Source of the DNA: Cricetomys ansorgei
Lineage: Eukaryota > Chordata > Mammalia > Rodentia > Nesomyidae
Length of the DNA stretch: 64,000 nt
Reading direction: 5' to 3'
NCBI GenBank assembly: GCA_026225945.1
Contig: JAMJFZ010002307.1
Coordinates: forward strand, 4,233,001-4,297,000
The notes below the pieces were generated by a model, which saw nothing but the letters and a program-made list of their open reading frames with translations, had not been told where the DNA came from and ran no database searches. Within the stretch, counting starts at the first letter, position 1; each line of letters opens with the position of its first letter. The translations under genes were made by a program, and so were the position numbers. Below, one piece after another: positions 52,586 to 64,000 of this stretch.

Positions 52586-54236
52586 CTCATTCTCTGAGAA
52601 TAATGTTACAGACATACTGAGCTTTCATCACTGATCTCTTAGACATCCCTTCACTGATCAAATTGATGACCAAAACTTACCACCAGATGCCGTATGAATA
52701 GGTATCGAATGTTGCTGCTAGCATGAGAATCTCAATCTGGATATTCTGTAAGCATGCTCAAATCGTTTCATTTATAAACTCATACTCCTTAGCCTGGTCC
52801 ATTAGACTAAGTCTCTGCCACCATCTCAACTGCATCCACTCTAAAGATCAGTCCTTGCTGGCTTTCAGGAACAGGTCAAGAGTGTTCAAGAATCCGTGTG
52901 TGAATATTTGCCATCACCCTGCCGTGCTCTCTCTACATTTTGTCTTGTAGTTGAGACTTTCTTCATTCAAGACTCTTTGAATGCAGTCATTTTTTAGGAA
53001 GCAGACCTCCAGCACCCCATGCTCTGAACCCTTACTCTTCTTCTGTCTTCCTTTTTACGGAGTGAATGAGGCCTTTACCTGGTGCTTCCGCTGTTCTATG
53101 CTAATACTGCTAATATGCACTCTGTGGTGATTTGCTTAGGGCAAAGATTCTGCCTTTCTCACTGATGTAAACAAGAACCTGGAACAGTGTCCTGGTAACT
53201 AGTGACATAGACATATTTATGGAATGAATGAGTCCATGAAAGAACAAATTAGAACACATCACCCATAATACCATATTTCTCTTTTAAAGTGTTTGTTATA
53301 TTTACTTATTTGTGTATGTGTTTTGCTGATACGTTGACAATTCAGCACTTTATAAACTGAAAAGGCACCATCTTCCTCTCTCTACTTAAAGTTTACTGAA
53401 GAGCAATTTAATTCAGATAATCACTGAAAATGAGACAAACTAGACGTATCAAACATAATAAACTAAGCAAATTGGCAAATGTGACAGAATTTGTTTTAAG
53501 AAAGTAATTTAGCTTTGCTTTCTGCAGTAAACAGAACTAGAGACAGTTCTTTTATAAATGGAGAAAGTAAATATTTATACATAAGGAAGATGTGTCCCAC
53601 ATGCATAAGCATTGCCTAGAACTAACGCTTCATCTATCAGCGCTTTGAAACCTAGGATTCTGGGTTCGTGGAGGATAAATATTGGTTGTTTTCTGTTGTT
53701 CTTGATCCAATTGTAATAACTAAATAAGTAACTGGCACAAGCAAACTGTCTTTCAAAATATAAACATGCATGCGCGTAGTTTTTAGACCATACATGCATA
53801 CTGCATTACAGACCCAAAGACATAAAAATGTGCCACGTATGTTGATGAATACGTGCACACACATGTGTGTACATATGTATCCTCTTTCCATTTCCCATGG
53901 CCGCCATTGGTCTGTGGATATCATCCAATTTTTCCTTCAACTTCCACATTGCAGTTTCCTGACCCAGTACCTAGACACCCGCTCTTGAGCTGTGTGAGGT
54001 ATTTCCTGGTTGCTTCCTCTAGTTTGTTCTTATTTTACGTCTACTTTGTATTCCTTTGTATTGTATTTCCTTTGTATTTTATCCCCCTCCCGTGATTCCC
54101 TTCTCTGTCTGGCTTTTCTTCTCATTGTCCTATTGTATTCTATATTTTCATTGATTAAAATGTTGAGCGCCAATCAATAGAATGAGTCTTAAAATTTGAG
54201 TTTTTAAAAAAACTTGAAATTATTTTATTGTGGAGT

Positions 54237-54237
54237 G

Positions 54238-54282
<45 letters not shown>
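54237..54282 (+). repeat. (TA)n-(GA)n microsatellite
   Basis: A short TA run followed by about 15 GA units. Confidence 0.95.
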
Positions 54283-54283
<1 letters not shown>

Positions 54284-54419
54284 AGAACTGCCCCAGAGTG
54301 TTAGTATAGTGTATTGATGGTTGTTCTCATGAAGACCCATGTCACACAGCCAGCAAAAGAGGCGGGATGGGGCTGCAGTAAGGTAAATCAAGAGATAACA
54401 ATAAAATTTTTCTGTTGCC

Positions 54420-54770
54420 TAGTAGAGGTATTTAGAACGTGTTTTCTTTATATCTTCATCCGCCCCTAATTGAGGATGCTTTAAAATTGAATGACTAGCA
54501 GTCAAAACGTGTTTGCTTCAAGCTGAGAAGAAAAATGCTGGTGTCTCCGCTTGCAAACTGATTGCGCTTTGTACACAACTGACAGGGACAGTCACTTTGA
54601 GTGACTGATAAGTGGGAAGCTTCGCCACTTATCAAAGAATGCAGGCTGAGAAGAAAAGACTGGGCCAATTAGATGCTCTGGCATGTTCAAAATAACATCT
54701 TACATCAGTCAGACCCAGAAGCACTAAAAGACATTTGACAATGAAGTAATGTATATAAAAAGGTGGAATT
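54420..54770. promoter_or_regulatory. Candidate conserved element with a double inverted repeat
   Basis: Non-repetitive. It contains two abutting inverted repeats (54589-54607 and 54607-54633) followed by AAAG, forming TTATCAAAG, a TCF/LEF- or SOX-like word. GATA words occur in both arms of the second repeat. Function is inferred. Confidence 0.35.
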
Positions 54771-55539
54771 GCGTATGTGGAGACAGAGAGACATAGAAAT
54801 TATCCCACAAGCAAATAGCTACAAAGAGGTGAAAGAAAATGCATTGTAGTTAAGGTCATGATTCGAGAGATGAAGTAATGGTTACATAATACGAACGCAT
54901 TTGTGTTGAAGTTTACAATTAGTTGGGAACACCACATTCAGAAATAGGTTTCTTGTAGATGCTCCTGTTACTTATATAAGCAGTTACCTTTGACCCAGTG
55001 ATGCTTGGAAGCACCTGAGTTACAAAGTTGTCATCCCCTGACAAATAGCTATTTCTTCCCCTAGGAGTCTCAGTTCACAGGCTTCCTTCCTTCCGTAAAT
55101 ATTTAATACATTTAAAATATTCTGCCATACCTAACTGAAAGCGGTATGCTTATGTAATAGAGTTGGGTATGTTTTTTTTTTTCTTTTCATTTTATACATA
55201 ATGCTAAGATAATTCTAAAGGAAACCTATAGATTTCGATTCCCTGAGTACAGCCCCCTCCACACACACACACAAATAGTAAAAAGGACTCTTTTGTTACT
55301 CAGTGGTTAGGCCGTGTGCTTTATGCTTGTATATGTAGGAAATTCATTTTCAGGATCTCACTTGAGTATTCACATACGTCCTCATTCCTTGGCTCCTCAA
55401 TAACAAAGGTGTGATGACATCACTGAATCTCTGCCCTCCAGTGCAAACCATGCTAACTGTGTAAGTAACTGATTTCAGTTGGATGGCCCATAAAAACACT
55501 TGTATCTGTCAGACTACAAATCATATCCCACTGTTTAAT

Positions 55540-56300
55540 TTACAGATAAGGTCACAATAAATACGCTCACAGTTATTTCTTCTGACTCCCTAGCTTGATT
55601 CTGAAATTCAGTAGACTAGATTTCTGGAGTATTCTTTTAATTAATTTGTGAGTAGCCAGCCGCAGGCTTGGTTGTAAGTGCTACATACAAGATGGAAGTA
55701 CACTAATGTTTATTGTTAAGCAGTAAACTTTGGGGAAGATAAGCTTTTGAGTAAGCAGGAGAAGAAGATTCTAGAGCAATGTCCAACCATAACAATCTGT
55801 GAGTTGCCACAAATCCTTAAGAACATAAGGAGCTTGCTGAAGGCAACCTTAATCCAGGCTCCGTCTTTTCGTGGCAGTATTTTCTCCATGCAGGAAGCAG
55901 CTGTGTGGGCTGTAGTTCTGCTGTAAGTCACTGCCTTCCACATAGGCCCACATGTTAAATAGTACTGAATTGACAATTTTGATTGATTATATAGAAAAAT
56001 AGAATTTAGAGAAGAAAGTGTCAAATTTTTCTTTTGTAGAAGAAAATGTGGTCTGAAAATGATGCAGGCCTGGCCGAAGGCCTTGAACTAATTAGATATG
56101 GTCCTGCTCTGGCTCTCACTTCATCCCTGCATCTAGTCACATCAAATACAACAAAGGCACAGGTACTTAGGGTTACAAAATGAGCAGCCAGTCTACAGAG
56201 CCTAATAAATGACTTTACTTCATCTGTAGTTTGGCACAAGTATTAACTCTAATAATAAATTGGGACAATATTTGAATGTTTGCATTAAAATTATCAATGG
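55540..56300. promoter_or_regulatory. Non-repetitive candidate regulatory segment
   Basis: Unique sequence between the CA tract at 55262 and the L1 relic at 56450. It has a PBX-HOX-like TGATTGAT (55980-55987), a SOX-like ACAAAGG near 56152 and several homeodomain words. No exon was found. Enhancer status is untested. Confidence 0.25.
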
Positions 56301-56449
56301 CATCCTTCCAACAACCACGACATCTTAAATTCAGACTCAATAAAAATTATCAGCAGTTTGGAAAGTATACATTCAAGACTTAACATATATGCATTTCATT
56401 GATTGGTGACAGTTATTATTTTTCTTTTGTAGACTTTTTTTCTGTTATT

Positions 56450-56931
56450 GAAAATGGGTTTTTTAATAGAATATATTCTGATTGCAGTTTTCCCTAACCC
56501 TGCCCCTCCAGATCCTCCCCGCCACTTCTCCTATCCAATCCATACCCTGTCTGGCTCTCATTAGAAAACAGACAGCCAAGGAATAATAATTAAACAAAAC
56601 AGAAATAAATATATCACAAACAAATTGGATATGAAAAACAACCAAACTAAAGAGCCAAAGTAAAAGCTCAAGAAACCTATAAAAATGCAGACACACATAT
56701 TCAAACACATAGAAATCCCATAAAAACTCCAAACCATAAGCCATAATATATGCGCAAAGACCTGTACGTTTAAAGACTTAATGTCCTCTATCCCCTCTGG
56801 CTTTTAAACTCTTTCCACCTCCTCTTCTGCAGAGTTCTCTGAGCACTGTAGGGGTTCAGATGTAGGGACTCAATAGAGATGGAGATTCCCCCATTTTGGG
56901 ATGAGTTTTCCAAGGTCTCTCACTCTCTGAA

Positions 56932-56975
<44 letters not shown>

Positions 56976-58690
56976 GTGTGTTGTTCTCTGTGTTCGTTCC
57001 CATGTACTGCAAGAGAAAGCTTTGCTGATCATGACTGAGCAAGGTACTGACCTGTGAGTATAGGAGAATGTCATTAAGAGTCATTTTAGGCTACGTTCCT
57101 CTAGCATAACTGTAGTATTTGCTTTTCCCCTAGACCCCACACCTATCCAGTCTCATGTTCTTGGCCACCCAAGCAGTGTTGGGTATGGGTTCCATCTCAT
57201 GCAGTGGATCATAGCACAAATCGGATATTGGGTGGTTACTGCTACAAGCTTTGTGCCACTACTGTACAGGACTGGCATCTTTTGCAGGCAGGTCACTCTG
57301 GTAGATATAGACTTTATAGCTGGGTTGGTGTTTACTTTTCTCCTTGGGCAGTGTGCGGAGTACCTGTCTGTACCATCAATACTATTACATAAGGTGAAGG
57401 CTCTAAGTAGGCACCAGCTCGACTTCTCTGTGTTTAGTGAGTTGTACAGGTGTTCTTTTCAGCAATAGGGCCTTAACTGGCAGTTTGTAGAGAGCCACCA
57501 ATAGCCTTGACAATAGCCTGGGTTGTTTGGAGGTTCCCATGGGACCCCCTTGGCCAAGAACTCAATTAGATGTAACCCATTCCCAGAATGGGAATTTCTG
57601 GGAAATTGAAATTCCTGGAAGGCTCATTTGGTAACAAGAGATGTCCAGTTGGGGCTTTGTTGCCCCTGTTATTTGGCAATTTCATTTAGATCACATATAT
57701 ATATATATATTCTTACTGTGTTAGATTTCCATACATATGATCCATTCAAATGGCCTTAGTTTTAGCTGTTCCTTCCCATATTCCCTCCTTTGCCCCCCTA
57801 GTTTCTCCTCATCCTGTTTGATCCTCCAATTCCAGTTATATTCATAACTGTATATTCTATTTTCCCTTCCTAAGGAGATCCATCCCTCCCCCCTAGTCCC
57901 CCTAACCTCTGTGGCTTTATGAATTGTAGGTTGCTTGTCAATGACTTAACAGCTAACTAACATCCACATATAAGTGAATACATACTACAATATTTGTTTT
58001 TCTGGGTCTGAGTTACCTCATTAAGGATGATTTTTTTTCCTAGTTCCATTATTTACCTACAAATTTCATGATTTTACTTCTCAACATCTGAGTAATATTC
58101 CATTGTGTACATGTACCACATTTTTTATCCATTCACCAATCGGAGGACATCTAGGTTGTTTCCAGTTTCTGGATATGATGAATAGAGCACCAGTGATCAT
58201 GGTTGAGCAAGTGTCTCCATAGTAGGATGAAATGTCCTTTGGGTGTATGCCCAAGAGTGGTATAGCTGGATTGAGGTAAATCAACTCCCGTCTTCCTGAG
58301 GTACCATCACACTGATTTCCATAGTGACTGTATAAGTTTGCAGTCCCTTCAGCAATGGATGAGTGTTCCCCTTATCCCATATCCTCATCAGCTGCCCTTT
58401 GTTTTATTGATCTTAGCTTTTCTGACAGATGTAAGATGAAACATCAGACAGTTTTGATTTGCATTTTCCTGATGGCTAAGGATGTTGAACATTTCTCTAA
58501 GTGTTTCTCAGCTATTTGAATTTCCTCTTTTGAGAATTCTCTGGTTTGATCTGTACTCCGTTTTTAATTGGGTTATTTGTTTTCTTGATGTTCATTTTCA
58601 TTTCTTTATATATTATGGATATTCGACATTTATTGGATGTGTAGTTGGTAAAAATATTTTTCCCATTGTGTAGCCTGCCATTTTATCCGA
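56450..58690 (-). mobile_element. Antisense LINE-1, 3' UTR and 3' end of ORF2
   Basis: The + strand reads the complement of a rodent L1 from its 3' UTR into ORF2. Landmarks are gttagaaaa-type and ccataatatatgcgcaaaga blocks near 56740, a ttggggctttgttgcccctg block near 57650, and the ORF2 blocks tgggtgtatgcccaagagtg (58240) and gatggctaaggatgttgaac (58471). Many stops and indels; a dead 5'-truncated copy. Confidence 0.85.
56934..56973 (+). repeat. (TG)n microsatellite inside L1
   Basis: A 40-bp TG run within the L1 3' UTR relic. Confidence 0.95.
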
Positions 58691-59572
58691 ATGATGGTAG
58701 ACAAGATTATTTTCACAATGAGCACCTCTTTTGGATTCTGACTGAATGATGGGCATGAGATCACTAGAGTCTGTCTACTGACAACATGAAGAAAGTGGTA
58801 CCCAAGTGTGGAATTCACATCTGATGTATTTCACCAAGAAATATACCCAGTTGATAAACAGCTGGGTCTCTGAAGAGAATCTCGTATTTTAAATGACCTA
58901 TTTGAATTCTTAGCATATTTTATAAGTTTTAAATTAAAAAATATTGGGATGAGGGACTTAGCTTAGTGGTTGACTGTGGAAGGCTCAGCGATTTCTCCTT
59001 AGTATCCCAACAAGACTGACAGCAGCACCATCAGAATTGTTTTGTCTAAGGGAAATAAGAATTTTCCCATAATTCAAGTAAGTTTACTTTCCCCCTCTTA
59101 AACAGTGTCCTTTCCAGCCTCCTCAATTATGGAATCTGCTGCCTCTATGCTGTCTTTCAGTTTCCTTAACTTGTATAGTGTACTCTCTGTTCTATGTTGT
59201 ACACAGCATCCAGTAAGAGAACAGGAAAAACAGACTTTCTCTACATCTCTCTCCCTAGAGACATTGACTAAGATTCTATGTGATTAGAACTGGGCTTCTT
59301 TGAAATGCACCGTAACTGGGGTCTTAAATTGTACATACAGCTATCATTACTTTAACCTGTCTTCCTTTTCCCAATTTTCAATCATCTACATCTTTTTTTG
59401 ACCTGCCCTTGTAAGCATCCTTTTACCCAAGGTGTATTCTGTATGTAACAAGAAAGCTTTCCTGAGTAGCAGGCCAGGTCAGCAGGAACTCAGGAGAAAG
59501 AACAGAGTGTGAGAATAGCTGTTGATAAGATGTTATTTTTGCAGTAGCTACTTTCGTTAAAATGATGAAATC

Positions 59573-59770
59573 AGAGCCAGGGAGATGGCTCAGTAGATGG
59601 AATGCTTGTGGCACAATTGTGAGGACCCGATACTGAATTCCAGGCACCCGTGTAAAACACTGAAGTGTAGACATCTCGAAGCCCAGCTCCTGGAGGAGGT
59701 GGAGGCCGAGACTTGGGAATTCCTGTAAGTCTCAGGCCAGCTAGCCTGGGAAATGCAGCAGTGCCTACAG
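59573..59770 (+). mobile_element. B4-type SINE, diverged
   Basis: The head ccagggagatggctcagtag leads into gaggacccgatactgaattc, and the B1-like part has ggaggaggtggaggccgag and caggccagctagcctggg. Confidence 0.65.
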
Positions 59771-60079
59771 ATCATTCTGTCCTAGATGGACAGATTGACA
59801 AAAGAATTTTAGCTCTCATCCTGAGGGCTGTACAATGTCAGGACAAAGCCAAAATGCTTTTTGGAAGTGGCTCCTACGTTTTAAAATTTAATTTCACTGA
59901 GAACACTTTAGAATGCTTGAGCAGTATATGTACCAAAATAATTACAGTCTCATTTTCTTCCTCTAAATAGTATTTTCTAGAAGCACTAAGGAGTGGTAAC
60001 ATCCTCAAATTTTATCATTATTTTCTTTTTAAATCCCTCCCTCGTACTCATATCTTGAAAGTTGTGTTGAAAATTATTT

Positions 60080-60250
60080 TTGCATTTTATTTATGTTGGG
60101 AGGCATGCACATGACACATGTGTGTGGCTGACAAGATAACTTGAAGGAATCAGTTCTCTCTGACCTGACTACATAGGCCCTGGGCCCTGAACTCTGATCC
60201 TTAGGCTGGATAGCTAGCACTTTATCCACTGGGGCATTGTACCAGCCTAC
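60080..60250 (-). mobile_element. B2-superfamily SINE, diverged
   Basis: attttatttatgttgggagg starts the reversed tail, ggaatcagttctctctgacc is the middle, and actttatccactggggcatt the reversed head. Confidence 0.6.
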
Positions 60251-60589
60251 ATATACACACATTTATGATTTTATTCATTTCTTGATTCTTTTCTGGAAAT
60301 ACTTAGATGATTATTTAATATTTTAATGTTAAGTATTTTATAATTATTTGGTCTTTTACACTCTCTGATTTGAAAACACTTTAATGAGACTTACAAATTA
60401 AGAAGTATGAATCATTTTCCTGAATAATAACCAACTAGGCAACAAATCAGATATTCAGATATTAATAATAATCAGATACTAGTTACCTGCTAAAGGGATG
60501 AAGGAAAAAAGCTACGTCGAGTCAGGCACACACACGCACACATCCCAACTTTAAATGTTTGGATAACAGAAATGTTGGTCTGTTTCTCT

Positions 60590-61200
60590 CTGCTCTGATG
60601 CATCATTCACTTGAAGGAGAAGCAGGGATTAACCTTAGCCCCTGCTGCCCTCATTTCATTGTTAGTGATCTCTTCTCTCTGCCTTGACCACTATCAGGTT
60701 TTATTCTGTTTCAGCTGTCGGAGGCCATCCTCAGTGTCAGTGGGATGTCTCCAGCATCATCTGTCCAGATGACCCGCTTGTGTAAACAGGGGCTCCTTCA
60801 GTGAGGCTCTTCCATTACGGCGTTGCATACATAACCCTCCTGTGGTCCTGCACTGATTTTAATAAACGCGGTAGTAAGGAAGGCCGTGAGCCTCTTTTCT
60901 ATTCACTCTTTAATATCTGCTGAAAGTGCGAGAGCTGCAATTAAGGCCATAAGTGTCTGTCGTTGATGGGTAAAAGAATAATAATAACAGAGTTTAAAGA
61001 CCACATCAGAAGAACATGGACACAGTAAGAATCTAACATTACTCACTCGAACGGACTCTCTTTTCTCGTTATTAATAATCAGCGTTCTCTTTTGGTGTGT
61101 TTGTTAACTTCTCAGAATTAACTTTCACGTTGGCTGGACTGAAGCTAGGCATCAGCCTGCTTTTCAAACCTCAGCCCCACGTCAGCTGTGTCGAGGTAAA
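60590..61200. promoter_or_regulatory. Non-repetitive segment with exon-like signals, candidate element
   Basis: A unique segment with a SOX site CATTGTT (60657-60663), a pyrimidine tract and AG at 60712-60716, an AATAAA at 60861-60866, and an 80-bp interval 61116-61195 flanked by cttctcag and gtaaaacg. Read after exon C in phase 0, that interval begins AAT TAA and stops at once. The exon signals may be chance; an enhancer is equally likely. Confidence 0.3.
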
Positions 61201-61569
61201 ACGAAATTTGCCGAAACTTTATTTTCATTCCATTTTCTATTTTCTCTGCATCTTCAAGTATCCCTCTCACTTTGACTCCAAACTTTTGTAAACTTTAAAA
61301 AAAAAAAAAATACTGAAGCCACCTACGAGAATGCTTTAAATCTGTTTGGGCTAATGGAAATTTTATCTGATTCCAGTAGCCATTTAAGCTAAGTCCACAT
61401 TTCGTGAGTGTGTTACTGGAGGTGATAGCACTTGAATCATAGATGGTGAAATGGTCTTCACGTGTTGACCGACTCACTTTACTGTTCTTGGGGCTGAGCG
61501 CTTCTTTGGAGAAGGGGTGCACGTGCTCTGTTCAGAACTGCAATGTGCCCTACTACTGATGCATCTGTT

Positions 61570-61640
61570 TAGCGTTCAGCCGGCGGAAGGCGCATGCGTG
61601 AGCAGCTGGTCGCCTCGCCCCAGCCGGCATCTTGCCCCCA
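61570..61640. promoter_or_regulatory. CpG-rich patch with NRF1-like and YY1-like sites
   Basis: A dense group of CpGs in A/T-rich intron. GCGCATGCGT at 61590-61599 matches the NRF1 palindrome at 9 of 10 positions. GCCGGCATCTTG at 61623-61634 differs by one base from the YY1 GCCGCCATCTTG motif. These motifs are typical of CpG promoters. Sox5 is known to have an internally started short isoform, but placing its promoter here is inference. Confidence 0.35.
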
Positions 61641-61888
61641 GCTGTGTCCAATAACCTGGCATCTCTGCATTTAGTTCAGAAGGACTGATGTTGTTATTAC
61701 TCATAAAAGTTATGGTACTTGTAGTAATAACAGGCTCTGCAGAGCAGAAGTCAATGTGTGTCCCTTCTCTCTGAACTTTAAACGTTACTTATCTGCCATA
61801 TGATATGAAATTAAAACTAGTACCAGATGCTGTGGTCTTCCACCATGCTCTGTATTGTCACTGTGTGCCAAATGAGGAGACTGGTGGC

Positions 61889-62037
61889 AGGAAATAGTTG
61901 GGCATGATGCCCTGTGCCTGTTATGCCAATATTTGGAGAGCTGAGGCAGGAGGATTGCCACACATTCAAGACCAGGCTGGTCTACATAGTTCCAGGACAG
62001 GCCGAGCTCTTTATGAGATCCCATTTCATAAAAACCA
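61889..62037 (+). mobile_element. B1 SINE
   Basis: Starts agttgggcatgatgccctgt, contains gctgaggcaggaggattgcc and ggctggtctacatagttcca, and ends with an A-rich stretch. Nearly full length. Confidence 0.9.
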
Positions 62038-62075
62038 TAGTCAACAACACAGCAGCTACGGAAGAAAGTATTTAT

Positions 62076-62283
62076 AGGGGGTTGGAGAGATGGCTCCACA
62101 GGTAAGAGCACTGGCTGCTCTTCTAGAGGACCCAAGTTGAATGCTCAGCACCCACACTGAGACTTGTAAGGGTCTATAACTGCAGTTCCAGAGGATCAGA
62201 TGCCCTCTTCTGGCCTCTGGGGCCACTACACGCACATGGTGCAGACATTTGTATAGCAAAATACCCATGCAAATAAAACTGAG
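62076..62283 (+). mobile_element. B3-type SINE
   Basis: ggttggagagatggctccac and aagagcactggctgctcttc are the head, atgccctcttctggcctctg the middle, and aaatacccatgcaaataaaa the tail. One of the better preserved SINEs in the window. Confidence 0.92.
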
Positions 62284-62292
62284 TAGAATCTG

Positions 62293-62296
<4 letters not shown>

Positions 62297-62366
<70 letters not shown>
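62297..62366 (+). repeat. (TA)n microsatellite
   Basis: A 70-bp uninterrupted TA run just after the B3 tail; a likely cruciform or breakage-prone site. Confidence 0.97.
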
Positions 62367-62370
<4 letters not shown>

Positions 62371-62455
62371 TAGGAAATCTTTTGCCTCAGGAAGGAACAG
62401 TTATCAGTTTTAAACAATTCTATAAAATAGTACTTTATGATAGTTATTTATCTAA

Positions 62456-62583
62456 TAGCTTCTTGAGACAGAGTTTCATGTAGTCCAGGTCAGCCTCAAA
62501 CTTTCTGTGTAGCAGAGAAGCTTGAACTTCTGATCTCTCAAGTGCTGGTATTAGAGGTATGTGACATCATACATGATTCTGTG
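62456..62583 (-). mobile_element. B1 SINE
   Basis: ttgagacagagtttcatgta, ctcaagtgctggtattagag and ggtatgtgacatcatacatg are reversed B1 blocks. Confidence 0.8.
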
Positions 62584-63184
62584 TATTAATTCTGCATAAA
62601 ATTAATACAGATTTTTGTACTTGTATAACCACTCTACACATCGATACTTGATATAAGTTTTCTTAATATTTAAGTGCACTTGTTTTTGGTTAAAATAAAA
62701 TGATTTAAAAACCAAGAGGCATATTTCCACAAGTCATCAATTTTTTACTTTTGAAAATAATTATTTCTTTTTAAATATATAGATAGTTTATCACTATTTT
62801 TTATTTGAATGTTTAAATATGTCAACTCAAAACAAGGCATATTTACATAGAAAATGGAATATTACTTTAAACTAAAATAGATTGCTTCAAATATTTCTAA
62901 CTTTAGTTATAAAAATTATTCTACAGTCATGAACCATAAATTTGTAAAAAGCTTTTATAAGATAATTTGATAGAAGCATTTGATAATTTTTTGTTGTTGT
63001 ACATTTATTCTGTTTAATACCATGAAGCATCCAGAAAGCATTAAAACAGTTGAAAATAAATGTACACCAATGACACCTGGAAATAACAGCCAGTATATTT
63101 AAGTAAAGAACACTATTAGACTTACGTACTTTTATTTTCCAATTGCTCACATTCCACAGAGAAGGCAAAGTTCCAGGATAGTGG

Positions 63185-63185
<1 letters not shown>

Positions 63186-63231
<46 letters not shown>
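63186..63231 (+). repeat. (CA)n microsatellite
   Basis: A 46-bp CA run. Confidence 0.97.
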
Positions 63232-63233
<2 letters not shown>

Positions 63234-63839
63234 TTCTTCCTATACTCATTAGTCAAACATGAATCTGGATGAGGTGTGGGTAGGGTGGGTTTTATTTACT
63301 CATACTTCATGCTGGCCATTCTTCAGTGTAGCTGGGAATTGGAGAAATGGCATGGTTAGTTTTGAGGAACATAGTCACTTAGTTTCAGAGGGCTGACTAA
63401 TTGCTTACCCTTTGAATGCAACGTAATCTAGCTCCAGTTTCTTCTTTTGTGTGTTCTTGGCAACAGTCTTAGCATAGAAAGACCTTTATGATTTCTGCCC
63501 TGGCCCAGAGTGGGCCTCGCTGCCTAGTCTATCCTGAGGTTAGACTAAGCAGAAGTTTCTGGAGGCTTTGGGGCTGTGTGCATTCACATAGCCTAAGGGT
63601 CATTTGTACTGAACGCATGTTAATTTGGCTGCTGAAATCTGTACAAATTGCTTCATCGTTAACAAATACTACTGTACCAGTTTTCCATATTTCTCAGTAT
63701 TCTTATCACCATATACTAGACTCCTGGCCATCTGGATAGAGAATTATCATCACTTTGGGCTGTGTCTAAATAAAATGCCAAAATATTTGATGAATTCACT
63801 CAAACTTTTAAACAAATGATCTTGACTGACTGTGTTTTG

Positions 63840-64000
63840 ACTGTGCAAACAATGGCGGCTGCTGGGGCAGCATTGTCCTGTCACAAGTCAGCCCCTGTGG
63901 CAGGTGTATTGAGACTACACACGTCAGCCTCAGCAACAGAGTGTGCGCAACCTCCTAGCCTGTGACCCAGCTGCCCTCACTCCTCAATTCCAAAGTACAA
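63840..64000. promoter_or_regulatory. Candidate element with facing SOX-like sites
   Basis: AACAATG at 63848-63854, followed by GCGGC, faces CATTGTC at 63871-63877, with 16 bp between them. The segment is unique and GC-richer than the DNA before it, and runs to the window edge. SoxD dimers bind paired HMG sites (family knowledge); binding here is inference. Confidence 0.3.

Noticed and set aside
58081..58284. 67-aa minus-strand open frame resembling a reverse transcriptase end
   Set aside because: It is the remnant of LINE-1 ORF2 within a truncated dead copy, so it is annotated as a mobile element and not as a gene.

Overview
The window is intronic and exonic DNA of a murid rodent. It contains three consecutive coding exons of Sox5 (SoxD-group HMG-box transcription factor, long L-Sox5 form), all on the + strand, separated by large introns. 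Each exon translates to SOX5 protein and is bounded by AG/GT splice sites. The residues identify SOX5 and not its paralogue SOX6: exon B has the [13 protein letters not shown] and [10 protein letters not shown] stretches. Rodent origin follows from many B1, B2/B3 and B4-type SINEs, URR1-type hAT elements, old rodent LINE-1 tails and long CA/TG arrays. I saw no rat-type ID element and no young L1 or IAP, so mouse versus rat versus another murid is not resolved.

Layout. 1-28418 is the 3' part of a large intron. It holds SINE relics, a MaLR-type LTR with a nested URR1 (about 9996-10568), an antisense L1 ORF2 relic (about 10606-12120), a 1.1-kb TG/TA minisatellite (20150-21262) and several non-repetitive stretches that look like candidate enhancers. 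One of these carries a perfect OCT-SOX composite motif (23510-23524). Exon A is 28419-28505 (87 nt). The intron 28506-38704 follows, then exon B at 38705-38877 (173 nt, leucine-zipper region), the intron 38878-44108, and exon C at 44109-44177 (69 nt, Q-rich end of the coiled coil). The last part, 44178-64000, is the 5' portion of the next intron. It contains a 630-bp CA/TA block, an antisense L1 3' end (56450-58690), a double inverted repeat (54589-54633) and a CpG-rich patch with an NRF1-like site (61570-61640). The next expected Sox5 exon (start of the VQGQLPP segment) is not in the window.

The three exons form one functional block. They encode the end of the N-terminal linker and then the coiled coil (leucine zipper plus Q-box) through which L-SOX5 dimerises with itself or SOX6. 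The HMG-box exons lie further downstream, outside the window. Every other long open frame I checked lies in repeats or microsatellites, or lacks recognisable homology and splice context. I saw no complete second gene, RNA gene, CRISPR array or intact mobile element. The candidate regulatory calls rest on motif and repeat inspection only; no alignment or chromatin data were available.
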